Shown piece after piece: positions 40,739 through 48,874 of a stretch of 64,000 bases of DNA. A model generated the notes under the pieces. It saw nothing but the letters and a program-made list of their open reading frames with translations, did no database searches and was not told where the DNA came from. Each line of letters begins with the position of its first letter. Position 1 is the first letter of the stretch. The translations under genes were made by a program, and so were the position numbers. This DNA is from a candidate division TA06 bacterium 32_111. Its GTDB lineage: Bacteria > Hydrothermota > 32-111. The stretch spans positions 1 to 64,000 of the forward strand of contig LGFX01000005.1 of assembly GCA_001508335.1 (NCBI GenBank), in the 5' to 3' direction.

Positions 40739-41770
40739 CTATCCTCCATAAACTCTACTTATCCTTTCGTAAGATTCTTTGTTACCAACATCATACCAGA
40801 AACCATCATGAACATAGTATCCAACCTTTCTTCCCTCTTTAATTTTTTTGTTCAAGAGTTCGTCCATATCTTTAGATTCTTCTTTTAAATTTTTCAAAAC
40901 ATCCCTCTGGAAAAGATTTATCCCTGAGAGTATGAAGAATTCGAGAGTTGGTTTTTCGAAAATATCAAGTAAACTTTTTTTATCAACTGAAACAACTCCA
41001 TAATCGATTTCAACTTTTTGAGGGATTAAAACCGAAGTGATTTCATTTTTATTTTTTTTATGAAATTTTATCAGTGTAGAAAAATCTATATCGTTAATTA
41101 TATCTGCGTTATGAACAATGATAGTCTCCTCTTCAATTTTTCTAAGGTAGAATAAAGCTCCAGCAGTTCCAAGAGGTCTCTTTTCCTTAATGAATGATGT
41201 ATTGTCAAAAATGTCTGGATATTTTGATATCAATTTTTTCTCAATCATCTCCTTTTTATAGTTAAGAGAAACATAGATGTTCTTAAAACCTTCAAGTATA
41301 AAAGTATCTATAATCCTTTCTATTAGACTGGTATTTCCTATCTCAAGTAAAGGTTTAGGTTTTATTTCTGTGAAAGGTAGCAGTCTTTTCCCTTTCCCAC
41401 CAGCCATAATAAGAACAGCTATTTTTGAAAAATCCTCTTTCTTTTTTTCGTACTGATAAATTTTCATTATTCTTCCTTTACTGTCTAACAGAGGGATATA
41501 TTTGATTTTATACCTCTCCATGAGTTTTTTTGCTTCATGCTCAGAATCTTTACGAAGAAAAATAAAATCTTTTTTAGCTATGTTGTAAGCACTGTCCTTA
41601 AGTGTAATCCCTTTTATTAAAGATCTTCTTATATCGCCATCAGTCAAAGAACCTTTTACTTTAAAATTTCTATCAACAAGAAAAAGTACCTTCCCCCCGA
41701 TCTCATTCAGTTTTTTCAAGCATTCAAGTATTGAGGAGTTTTCATCTATCATAAACTGTTTAACATTCAT
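40739..41770 (-). CDS. CBS-domain sugar-phosphate nucleotidyltransferase (PtmE-like)
   Basis: Start at ATG 41770 behind GGAGATAAGG, which gives 343 residues and an 11-base overlap with the gene before. Two CBS domains fill residues 1-~112 (SLTDGDIRRSLI, IKYIPLLDSKGRI). The NTP-transferase domain follows with AGGKGKR (123-129) and KPKPLLEIGN. This order matches PtmE, the glucosamine-1-phosphate guanylyltransferase of Campylobacter legionaminic acid synthesis. With the LegB-like neighbour it likely supplies an activated aminosugar for a surface glycan. The CBS pair suggests control by an adenine nucleotide. Confidence 0.8.
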   Translation of the reverse strand: MNVKQFMIDENSSILECLKKLNEIGGKVLFLVDRNFKVKGSLTDGDIRRSLIKGITLKDSAYNIAKKDFIFLRKDSEHEAKKLMERYKIKYIPLLDSKGRIMKIYQYEKKKEDFSKIAVLIMAGGKGKRLLPFTEIKPKPLLEIGNTSLIERIIDTFILEGFKNIYVSLNYKKEMIEKKLISKYPDIFDNTSFIKEKRPLGTAGALFYLRKIEEETIIVHNADIINDIDFSTLIKFHKKNKNEITSVLIPQKVEIDYGVVSVDKKSLLDIFEKPTLEFFILSGINLFQRDVLKNLKEESKDMDELLNKKIKEGRKVGYYVHDGFWYDVGNKESYERISRVYGG

Positions 41771-42788
41771 CCTTATCTCCAGAAACTTTTTTAATTTTAT
41801 CAACAGAATTTAAAAGGTCTTTTTTTGAATAGTCTTCATCTATCGGAATGTTTAAAATATTTTCAGAGATTTCATTTTTACATCTCCATAAAATTGGAAT
41901 AAAAATTTTGTACTTCTGAAGTTCTTTTTTTATGAGATCTCTTTTTTCAATTTTTATTGGGAAAGATTGTGGCACAACCTCTTTTGGTAAACTTTTGAAT
42001 ATGGCTTTTTTAAGAATATAGGAGTTAGAAAGTAAGATATTGAAATTCTTTCTCCTTTTTATTCCAACTTTTTCAAAATCGTAAATTTTTAGTAAATTTA
42101 GAGAAAACTTTGAAATACTTTTAGGGAGGTAACCTATACCTTCCTCTCCTTTCAAAGAGTAGTTAAGGTACATTTTTTCAAAATGTTCACTTTTATACTT
42201 ATACCTTTCATAAATTTCTCTATAAAGTTTTGCTAAAAGTTTGTCGATGTAGAAATCTTCTTTAGAATTGTTTTTTAAAATCTCAAAATTTTTAAGGTTT
42301 GTGAAAAGTATTCCACCATCAACAACTGGAAACAATTTTCTTAAACTTCCTAAAACTATATCTGAAGATGAGAAATCAAAATTGGATAGTAAGGAATGTG
42401 TAACATCCCTTACAGACAAAAATCCAGATTCTTTTGAAAATTCTATCAGATTCTCATCCTGAAAGCCGAAATAGTCGACAATATACAACGCTGTTTTTTC
42501 TTTCTTTACTTTTTTTAAAAATTTTATGTCCGCTGTGAAGTCAGGTAAAATTCTATAAAATTCTATTTTTACATTTTCATCTTTTAAAGGTTTGAACATT
42601 TCGGCGCAGTAATAATCAGGGAAAAATATAGAATACCTGTTTTTCTTTAAGAAATAAGCCAAATTCTTTATGGCACCCCTTCCAGAAGAGTAAAAATATT
42701 TTCTACTGAATTTGAAGTTTTTAAAAGGTTTTTGGAACTCTTCTTTGAAGTAATCGTTTATTAACCTTTCACTTCCCAATATTCTCAT
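41760..42788 (-). CDS. PLP-dependent aminotransferase-like protein (DegT-like)
   Basis: The 342-residue protein resembles short fold-type I aminotransferases of the DegT/DnrJ family. Visible marks are YSSGRGAIKNLA (cofactor phosphate region), LYIVDYFGF, RDVTHSLL (127-134, pyridine-ring Asp128) and GSLRKLFPVVDGG (147-159), where Lys151 is the likely PLP lysine. It is shorter and more divergent than standard DegT enzymes, so the substrate is uncertain; its place next to nucleotide-sugar genes favours a sugar aminotransferase. The start overlaps the previous gene by 20 bases. Confidence 0.65.
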   Translation of the reverse strand: MRILGSERLINDYFKEEFQKPFKNFKFSRKYFYSSGRGAIKNLAYFLKKNRYSIFFPDYYCAEMFKPLKDENVKIEFYRILPDFTADIKFLKKVKKEKTALYIVDYFGFQDENLIEFSKESGFLSVRDVTHSLLSNFDFSSSDIVLGSLRKLFPVVDGGILFTNLKNFEILKNNSKEDFYIDKLLAKLYREIYERYKYKSEHFEKMYLNYSLKGEEGIGYLPKSISKFSLNLLKIYDFEKVGIKRRKNFNILLSNSYILKKAIFKSLPKEVVPQSFPIKIEKRDLIKKELQKYKIFIPILWRCKNEISENILNIPIDEDYSKKDLLNSVDKIKKVSGDKDEC

Positions 42789-43878
42789 CTTTAAATTTTA
42801 CCTTAATGTTCATCTCTTTTAAATATGAAACTATTTTTTTAAAATTATTTTGATCGAAACCGATTATCTCTGGTGGAATTACACCTGATGGGAATCTATT
42901 TGTAAGAAGAATGTAAGAGAATATTCCGAGAGAAAAACCTGTGGTTCTTTCCATTGCTGAGTGTTTATCATCTCCTCTGTCGACAATTTCATAGGTTAAA
43001 ATTTTTTTCTTATTTTTTATCTTACCTTCACCAACCACTCTTAAAAGTAGAACATCTTTGACATCAGGATACTTTATGCTTTTAAGTATCTCGATAGTTG
43101 TTTGGCGAGGTTTCATTCCGTTCAGTTCTTCCTTAAAATATCCAAGATCTTTTAAAAGTTTTATCTTTTCTACATGACCTTTGTACCTTAAAGTTTTCTC
43201 CTCAAGATTTTTTACATTCTTTAAAGTTTTTAAGAGTGTTCTCAAACCATCGGTGTAAAAACCTTCAATTTTATCAAAACCTTTGAACTTTACATCCTCT
43301 TTACCTGTTAAAGGTTCAACTGTTTTAAGTTTTCCATTTTTCCTAATTTTAACAACCCTTTCATATTCGGATATCAGATCCTCTGGAGACCATGTTACAG
43401 TGTATCCGAGAGGCGGTAGATTTTTTTCAGGCATCCCTCCAACGAGTATCTTTATCTTTTCACATCTGTCAAAACTTTTATAAATCCTTCCTGCCAATAG
43501 GTTACTCAAACCTGGAGCAACTCCAGCATCTGGTACAATCGTAACATTTTTTTTCTTCGCTTCTGAATCAAGTTCTAATGGGTCATCCTCAGAGTATGAA
43601 ACATCGACAATATTCTTTTGTGATTTTATAGCTCCAACTTGTGCTATTTTCCCCAGTTTTGCTGGTAGTGCTGAGATTATTAGATCGAATCCCTCTGAAA
43701 GTTTTTTAACCTTTTCTGGTGAATCGATAGTGTCTTTAATAGTTTTGAAACCGAGTTTTGAAAGATAGTCCAGGTTATACGAATTTATATCAACGAAAGT
43801 CACATCAACATTTTTCTTGAAAAGAAATTCTCCACAGGCGATTCCCTGCCTTCCACTACCAAAAACTATACAGTTCAT
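42769..43878 (-). CDS. Saccharopine/lysine-6-dehydrogenase-like protein
   Basis: The start is ATG 43878 behind AAAGGAG; 369 residues. The N-terminal Rossmann motif FGSGRQG and the family segments DVSYSEDDP, VPDAGVAPGLSN and YTVTWSPEDLI match the saccharopine dehydrogenase/L-lysine 6-dehydrogenase group, which oxidises lysine at the epsilon carbon with NAD(P). The C-terminal half keeps the glutarate-binding-like GYFTDG-type region (EGFYTDGLRTLL). It heads the operon of the aminotransferase and sugar genes, an odd pairing, so it may act on another amino substrate. Confidence 0.8.
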   Translation of the reverse strand: MNCIVFGSGRQGIACGEFLFKKNVDVTFVDINSYNLDYLSKLGFKTIKDTIDSPEKVKKLSEGFDLIISALPAKLGKIAQVGAIKSQKNIVDVSYSEDDPLELDSEAKKKNVTIVPDAGVAPGLSNLLAGRIYKSFDRCEKIKILVGGMPEKNLPPLGYTVTWSPEDLISEYERVVKIRKNGKLKTVEPLTGKEDVKFKGFDKIEGFYTDGLRTLLKTLKNVKNLEEKTLRYKGHVEKIKLLKDLGYFKEELNGMKPRQTTIEILKSIKYPDVKDVLLLRVVGEGKIKNKKKILTYEIVDRGDDKHSAMERTTGFSLGIFSYILLTNRFPSGVIPPEIIGFDQNNFKKIVSYLKEMNIKVKFKDENIGK

Positions 43879-43895
43879 AAAATCTCCTTTTTTTA

Positions 43896-43923
43896 ATTCT
43901 ATTTCATTAAAAGGTTTTGTCAA
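43896..43923 (-). promoter_or_regulatory. Promoter of the dehydrogenase-sugar operon
   Basis: Minus-strand TTGACA (43923-43918), 16-base spacer, TAGAAT (43901-43896). All four genes behind it overlap or touch. Confidence 0.7.
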
Positions 43924-43940
43924 CAACACTTTTATTTTTA

Positions 43941-43968
43941 TTGACATTTAAAACTATATTGATAACAT
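43941..43968 (+). promoter_or_regulatory. Promoter of the LiaF-like gene run
   Basis: TTGACA (43941-43946) followed after 16 bases by TAACAT (43963-43968); ACAAGGAG lies before ATG 43994. The -10 box is only fair. Confidence 0.5.
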
Positions 43969-43993
43969 TAAAATAAAATAACAAGGAGAAATT

Positions 43994-44485
43994 ATGAAAA
44001 ATGATAGAGATTTTACAAAATTGGTCTTTGGTATAATTTTGATCCTTATAGGTAGTATGATTTTTCTTTCAACTTTTTTTAACATATCTATTCCTATTTT
44101 TAAAACAGTAATATCTTTTCTTCTGATATATTCAGGAGTTATGATACTTTTTGGGAAAAAAAACTTTTATACCGTTAACGAGAAGTTTGATGGAAAGAAA
44201 AAGGATTATCTTGTTCTATTTTCTTCCACCCATATTGATGCATCAGATGTGGAAGATAATAAAACTATAAATATCGATGTGATCTTTGGGGAAGGAACAG
44301 TTTACATAAAAAAGGGGATGAACTGTAAAATCTATTCTACTTCAGTAATTGGTCAAATTAGGACACCTGATGGAGAGAACATAACATTTGGAAGTAAAGA
44401 TATGAAGATTGGAGAAAACCCTGATGAAGGTTTAAAAATAATTGCAACTGTAATTCTTGGAACACTCAAGATAGTGGAAAAATAG
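43994..44485 (+). CDS. LiaF-like membrane protein 1
   Basis: 163 residues: two close membrane helices (about 10-28 and 36-53; LVFGIILILIGSMIFL and VISFLLIYSGVMILFG) followed by a beta-rich cytosolic domain with a conserved ending (GEGTVYI, ILGTLKIVEK). This is the layout of LiaF/DUF2154 cell-wall-stress proteins, which restrain LiaRS-type kinases or sense envelope damage. No kinase partner is adjacent. A second related gene follows after nine bases. Confidence 0.65.
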   Translation: MKNDRDFTKLVFGIILILIGSMIFLSTFFNISIPIFKTVISFLLIYSGVMILFGKKNFYTVNEKFDGKKKDYLVLFSSTHIDASDVEDNKTINIDVIFGEGTVYIKKGMNCKIYSTSVIGQIRTPDGENITFGSKDMKIGENPDEGLKIIATVILGTLKIVEK

Positions 44486-44494
44486 GAGGGGTTT

Positions 44495-45001
44495 ATGGGA
44501 CTTCTTATTATAACTTTTTTTTCGATAGTAATTTTTTTAGGTGGACTTAAAATCATTCTTGATAGGAACGGTAATCTGGATAGATTTTTCGATAGTATAA
44601 TCTTGATAATTTTAGGTATTTTCCTACTTTTATTCAACTATTCAAAAGGGTATGAAAATATAATTTCTTTCAAAAATGGTTCTGTAACTTTAAAAGGTGA
44701 AAACAAAAATTATCTTATAATCTTTTCAAAAACCCAAATCGATCTTTCTTATCTTGAACCTTTAAACGACACAACCGGTTATGAAGTTAAAACATTTTTT
44801 TCGGATGTGAAAATCAAAAGTAACTCATACTCTCCTTTTGATTTTGATTTGAAAGGTTTTTTATACTCATCACAGTTAAATTCCGGAATAGGCTATCTAA
44901 CAGGTCAGATAAATGAAAACTCAATAGAGGATTCTTTGAACATTCCAATAAAGATGAAGTTTCAACTTTATTTTAGCAGTCTAAAAATTTTAAAAGAATA
45001 G
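44495..45001 (+). CDS. LiaF-like membrane protein 2
   Basis: 168 residues with the same plan as the gene before it: two N-terminal helices (LLIITFFSIVIFLGG and FDSIILIILGIFLLLF) then a beta-rich domain starting NYLIIFSKTQIDLS, parallel to DYLVLFSSTHIDAS in protein 1. Probably an old tandem duplicate. AGGAGGGG precedes the start. Its stop codon shares one base with the next GTG start. Confidence 0.6.
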   Translation: MGLLIITFFSIVIFLGGLKIILDRNGNLDRFFDSIILIILGIFLLLFNYSKGYENIISFKNGSVTLKGENKNYLIIFSKTQIDLSYLEPLNDTTGYEVKTFFSDVKIKSNSYSPFDFDLKGFLYSSQLNSGIGYLTGQINENSIEDSLNIPIKMKFQLYFSSLKILKE

Positions 45002-45576
45002 TGTTTAAAAAATATATTTTATTTTTGTTTTTGCTTTCATTTACAATTATTCTATTTGGTCAAATCAAAGAAGGTCAATTTTTGTTTATCGAAAAAGATA
45101 GCCAAAAGGTTTTCAAAGTTTTAGTTGAAAAAACAGGTGATTCACTTTCTCTATCGATTAGGGGAGACAGACTCTCATATCTTGAAATCTATCTTATAAA
45201 AGGTGATTCAGCATTTCTTCTTAAAAGGAAATTCAAATTAGGTTTTTTAAACTACGTTTTGGCTTATTCTCCAAGGAGGTTAAGGTTTTTGCTTCCTTTT
45301 GAGAAAGATAAAAATTGGCAATATGAAGGAACAGAAATCTCCCCCTTCCATAAATCTGAGATAAAATCTTTTGGCTTTGTTTCCGAGAATGATGATGGAT
45401 ATAAAATTTATAATATAACTTTCAGGGATGGCTCTGTGGACACATCTATAGTAGAGTTTGATAAAATGTATACTGTTAACAAAATTTTTATAGATTTACC
45501 AAAAATTTTTCTTTTAAGGGAGATGTTAGGTTTTAAAACTACGAAACTCGTTTTTGAAAATTATGGAAAGGAATAG
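45001..45576 (+). CDS. Secreted protein of unknown function
   Basis: 191 residues; GTG start touching the upstream stop codon. Residues 1-21 form a clear signal peptide (KKYILFLFLLSFTIILFG then Q), so it enters the periplasm. The rest is mixed alpha/beta without cysteines or a known motif. The recG start lies inside its end, a 14-base overlap, so the two are translationally linked. Confidence 0.6.
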   Translation: MFKKYILFLFLLSFTIILFGQIKEGQFLFIEKDSQKVFKVLVEKTGDSLSLSIRGDRLSYLEIYLIKGDSAFLLKRKFKLGFLNYVLAYSPRRLRFLLPFEKDKNWQYEGTEISPFHKSEIKSFGFVSENDDGYKIYNITFRDGSVDTSIVEFDKMYTVNKIFIDLPKIFLLREMLGFKTTKLVFENYGKE

Positions 45577-47620
45577 TATTTTTGATGATATAAAATATCA
45601 AAAGGGTGTTGGTCCTAAGATGGCTGAAATCTTAAACCAGATGGGGATATATACGAAGTATGATCTTCTAACATACCCACCATTCAGGTATATAGATAGA
45701 AATATTGTTGAAGAAGAAAATATAAGGGACGGTGAATATGTAACAATTTTTGCCCAAGTTGTGGACTGTGGAGAAATATTCACAAGAAAGGGGAAGTACA
45801 TATTTCAGGCGGTTGCGAAAACGAAAAATGATAATTACATTTTTCTAACATGGTTCAACAACAGGTATATAAAAAATTATTTGAAGAAGGGGGATACAGC
45901 AATTTTCAGTGGCAAGGTAAGAGTGAAAAGATCAGTTTATGAAATTTTACATCCAGATTTTGAAATATTCAAGGACGATTTTTTTGAACTTATAAATACA
46001 GGAAAGATAGTACCCATATACCATACAAAATCGAAAATAACTCAGAAGTATTTGAGGAAATTGGTTTTCACTCTTATTAAAACTTTTGATAGGATTGAGG
46101 AGGATTTGCCTTATAAACTTGTTATGAGAAAAGGGCTTATGAGTTTGACCGATGCGATAAAAAATTTACATTTTCCTGAAAATGAGGAGAAAAAGGAACA
46201 GAGTTTGAGAAGGTTGAAATATGGTGAACTATTTTATACTGGTCTTGTTGTTGCCAAAAGAAAGTTGGAAGTAAAAGAAAAGAAGGTTGAAAAAAACTAC
46301 CTTTTGAAAAGTAAACTCGTTGAAAAATTTATTTCATCGCTGAACTTCAAATTGACTAAAGATCAGGAAAAATCGATAGAAGATATTCTAAAAGACCTTA
46401 GATCTGAAAGACCCATGAACAGACTTCTTATGGGTGACGTTGGTGTTGGAAAAACTGTTGTGGCAACTGTAGCGATGCTTTATGCTGTTGAGAGTGGATA
46501 TCAGGCTGCTCTTATGGCACCAACTGAGATTTTAGCCCAGCAACATTATCTTAAAATAAAGGATTGGGTTGAAAATTTAGGAGTTGATGTTGAACTTTTA
46601 ACTTCCTCAATAAATGAAAATAAGAGAAGATATACTCAGATCAGTGATGGGGTTATAAAAATAGTTATTGGTACCCATGCTCTTATAAGGGAAGATGTTG
46701 TTTTTAAAAATCTTAAACTTGTTATCGTTGATGAACAGCATCGTTTTGGAGTTATCCATAGGTCATCCCTGAAGGAAAAGGGGATTGATGTGGATTATCT
46801 TGTAATGACGGCAACTCCAATTCCAAGATCCCTTTCCCTTGCTATATATGGTGATATGGATCTTTCAGAGATCAGGGAAAGACCTTCGATGCAGAAGGAG
46901 ATAAAAACTAAATGGGTTTCACCGAACGGAATAGAGAAGATGTACGATTTTATTAAAAAAAGGATTGATAATGGAGAGAGAGTTTTTATAGTTTGTCCAG
47001 CGATAGAAGGTGGAGAGGAAGCCGAATACGAATCTGTAAAGAAAGTCTACGAAAACCTTTCAAAAACTTATTTGAAAGGATATAAACTTGGAATAATCCA
47101 CTCAAGGTTGAGTCCTAAGGATAGAGAGAAAGTTATGATGAAACTCAAAGAGGGAACAATAGATGTTCTTGTTGGAACAACTATAATTGAAGTTGGAATA
47201 GATGTTAAGGAAGCAACAGTTATGGTTATTCTTTCTGCTGAGAGGTTTGGATTATCACAACTACACCAACTTAGAGGAAGGGTTGGCAGGGGTGAAAAAC
47301 AGTCTTTCTGTTTTGTGGTATCATCAAAAGATATAACCGATGATGCAAAAAAAAGGTTGCAGGTTTTTTGTAAATATAATGATGGTTTTAAAATATCAGA
47401 ATACGATCTTAAACTTAGAGGACCGGGCGAAATATGGGGAAAAAGACAGAGTGGAATCCCTGTTTTCAAGTTTGCAAACTTTTTTGAAGATTTTGATCTT
47501 ATGAAAGAGGCTTTTAGGGATGCTGAAAATCTTTTGTATTCTGATATTAATCTGTTGAAAAAGGAGAACAGAATTGTTAGAATAAATTTTGAGAGGAGTT
47601 TGAATGAAAAGATCGATTAA
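45563..47620 (+). CDS. recG: ATP-dependent DNA helicase RecG
   Basis: Remodels stalled forks and Holliday junctions. ATG 45563 gives 685 residues, normal for RecG. The N-terminal wedge domain begins with KGVGPKMAEIL and has the OB fold near 60-150. The helicase motifs are complete: Walker A GDVGVGKT, motif II DEQH in VDEQHRFG, motif III TATPIPRSL, and in the second RecA fold HSRLSPKDRE, GTTIIEVGIDV and QLRGRVGRG. It overlaps genes on both sides, unusual company for a repair gene. Confidence 0.96.
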   Translation: MERNSIFDDIKYQKGVGPKMAEILNQMGIYTKYDLLTYPPFRYIDRNIVEEENIRDGEYVTIFAQVVDCGEIFTRKGKYIFQAVAKTKNDNYIFLTWFNNRYIKNYLKKGDTAIFSGKVRVKRSVYEILHPDFEIFKDDFFELINTGKIVPIYHTKSKITQKYLRKLVFTLIKTFDRIEEDLPYKLVMRKGLMSLTDAIKNLHFPENEEKKEQSLRRLKYGELFYTGLVVAKRKLEVKEKKVEKNYLLKSKLVEKFISSLNFKLTKDQEKSIEDILKDLRSERPMNRLLMGDVGVGKTVVATVAMLYAVESGYQAALMAPTEILAQQHYLKIKDWVENLGVDVELLTSSINENKRRYTQISDGVIKIVIGTHALIREDVVFKNLKLVIVDEQHRFGVIHRSSLKEKGIDVDYLVMTATPIPRSLSLAIYGDMDLSEIRERPSMQKEIKTKWVSPNGIEKMYDFIKKRIDNGERVFIVCPAIEGGEEAEYESVKKVYENLSKTYLKGYKLGIIHSRLSPKDREKVMMKLKEGTIDVLVGTTIIEVGIDVKEATVMVILSAERFGLSQLHQLRGRVGRGEKQSFCFVVSSKDITDDAKKRLQVFCKYNDGFKISEYDLKLRGPGEIWGKRQSGIPVFKFANFFEDFDLMKEAFRDAENLLYSDINLLKKENRIVRINFERSLNEKID

Positions 47621-48623
47621 AATTACTTTTCTAATTTTTTTATCAATCCTATCTTTCTTAATAGGTTCTTGTGAGAGGAAGAAGAGGATAAAAGATTTCG
47701 CTATAGGTAAGGTTGAAGAGATTGTAATAGCTGCAAATGAAACTGTATATGCAAATGTTGAAAAGGAACTGCTCGATGCTTTATACATCCAGATGGATCT
47801 TCCTGTGAAAGAATCCGTATTCTATACGATTTATTCACCACTTGAAAAGTTACATATACATAAGAGGAATAAGAATATAGTTTTTGTTACTAACATAAAT
47901 AGAAACGATGAGTATTCAAAGATAATAAACGAATTTTTAAACAGTGAAGATATAGAACTGATAAAAAAAGAGAAGGTCGCATTTTTTAAAGTTTTTGATG
48001 GTTTTGTAGAAGGACAGAATATACTTATAATAGCTGGAACAGATGAGGAGAGTATAAAAGAGTCCATAAAAAAGAATAAAGAAAAGATCCAGCAATTTTT
48101 TCTTGAAAACTCTTACAGAAGTGTTGAGATGATGGTTTATTTTACAGGTGAAAACAACAGGGTATCATCCTTAATAAACAAAAGACTTGGAATAAAGATA
48201 AAAGTACCATCAGATTTCGAGACATCATTCTATGATAAAAATCTTAACTGTTATGCTATAGTTGGAAGGTATCCTGATAGGTTCATAACCATTCTAAAGA
48301 ATCCTGATATGAAAAATTTCAACTACGATTTTATGATTAAAACAAGGAATAGGATCGGAAAAGAAAAATATTATGGTGATTTTGTAGATACCTCTTTTGT
48401 CCCGTTGAAAAGGGAAGAGGTTGATTTTAAAGGTTATAAAGCACTTTACATTATGGGTGTGTACTCTAACGATAAAGAAAATTTAGGTGGACCATTCTTC
48501 ACCTATCTTGTAAACACGGGTAAAGAACTTGTCTACATAGATGGACATATTTTTTATCCCGGGGAGAGAAAGTATTTTAAACTTATGGAACTTAAAGCCA
48601 TAGTAAACAGTATGGAGTTTTGA
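47604..48623 (+). CDS. DUF4837-like lipoprotein
   Basis: A 339-residue predicted lipoprotein: the signal peptide ends in the lipobox IGSC (Cys23). The body resembles DUF4837 proteins of Bacteroidota-like bacteria: a start of mature protein with a nuclease/peptide-like E-E-I-V-I-A segment, the LFFTY-like FFTYLVNTGKELVYIDG and a final LMELKAIVNSMEF. Function unknown. It overlaps recG by 17 bases and the next gene by one. Confidence 0.6.
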   Translation: MKRSIKITFLIFLSILSFLIGSCERKKRIKDFAIGKVEEIVIAANETVYANVEKELLDALYIQMDLPVKESVFYTIYSPLEKLHIHKRNKNIVFVTNINRNDEYSKIINEFLNSEDIELIKKEKVAFFKVFDGFVEGQNILIIAGTDEESIKESIKKNKEKIQQFFLENSYRSVEMMVYFTGENNRVSSLINKRLGIKIKVPSDFETSFYDKNLNCYAIVGRYPDRFITILKNPDMKNFNYDFMIKTRNRIGKEKYYGDFVDTSFVPLKREEVDFKGYKALYIMGVYSNDKENLGGPFFTYLVNTGKELVYIDGHIFYPGERKYFKLMELKAIVNSMEF

Positions 48624-48874
48624 TGAAAAATATCATTCTTCTTGTTGGGAACTGGTCAAAAGAGTCACAGGAAGTTAAAGAATTCTGGTTGAAGTTGAAG
48701 AAAACGAAAAAGTTTGATTTGAAGATTTTTGATGTTTCCACAAAAGAAGGAGCAGAACTTATGGATAGATATGAGGTATCGGTCATCCCTGTTACTATAG
48801 TAGACGGAGAAATAAAGTTTATAGGTATACCTGATATAAAAAGTGTTGAGGAGATTTTTGATGAGGAAGATTAG
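48623..48874 (+). CDS. Thioredoxin-like fold protein without active-site cysteines
   Basis: 83 residues from ATG 48623 (a TTG at 48620 is less likely). The pattern NIILLVGNWSKES, DVSTKEG, YEVSVIPVTIVDGE resembles a thioredoxin with the cis-Pro loop (VIPV) but WSKES where WCGPC would be. It is therefore unlikely to be a disulfide oxidoreductase and may be a binding module. It is cytosolic (no signal) between two exported proteins. Confidence 0.6.
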   Translation: MKNIILLVGNWSKESQEVKEFWLKLKKTKKFDLKIFDVSTKEGAELMDRYEVSVIPVTIVDGEIKFIGIPDIKSVEEIFDEED

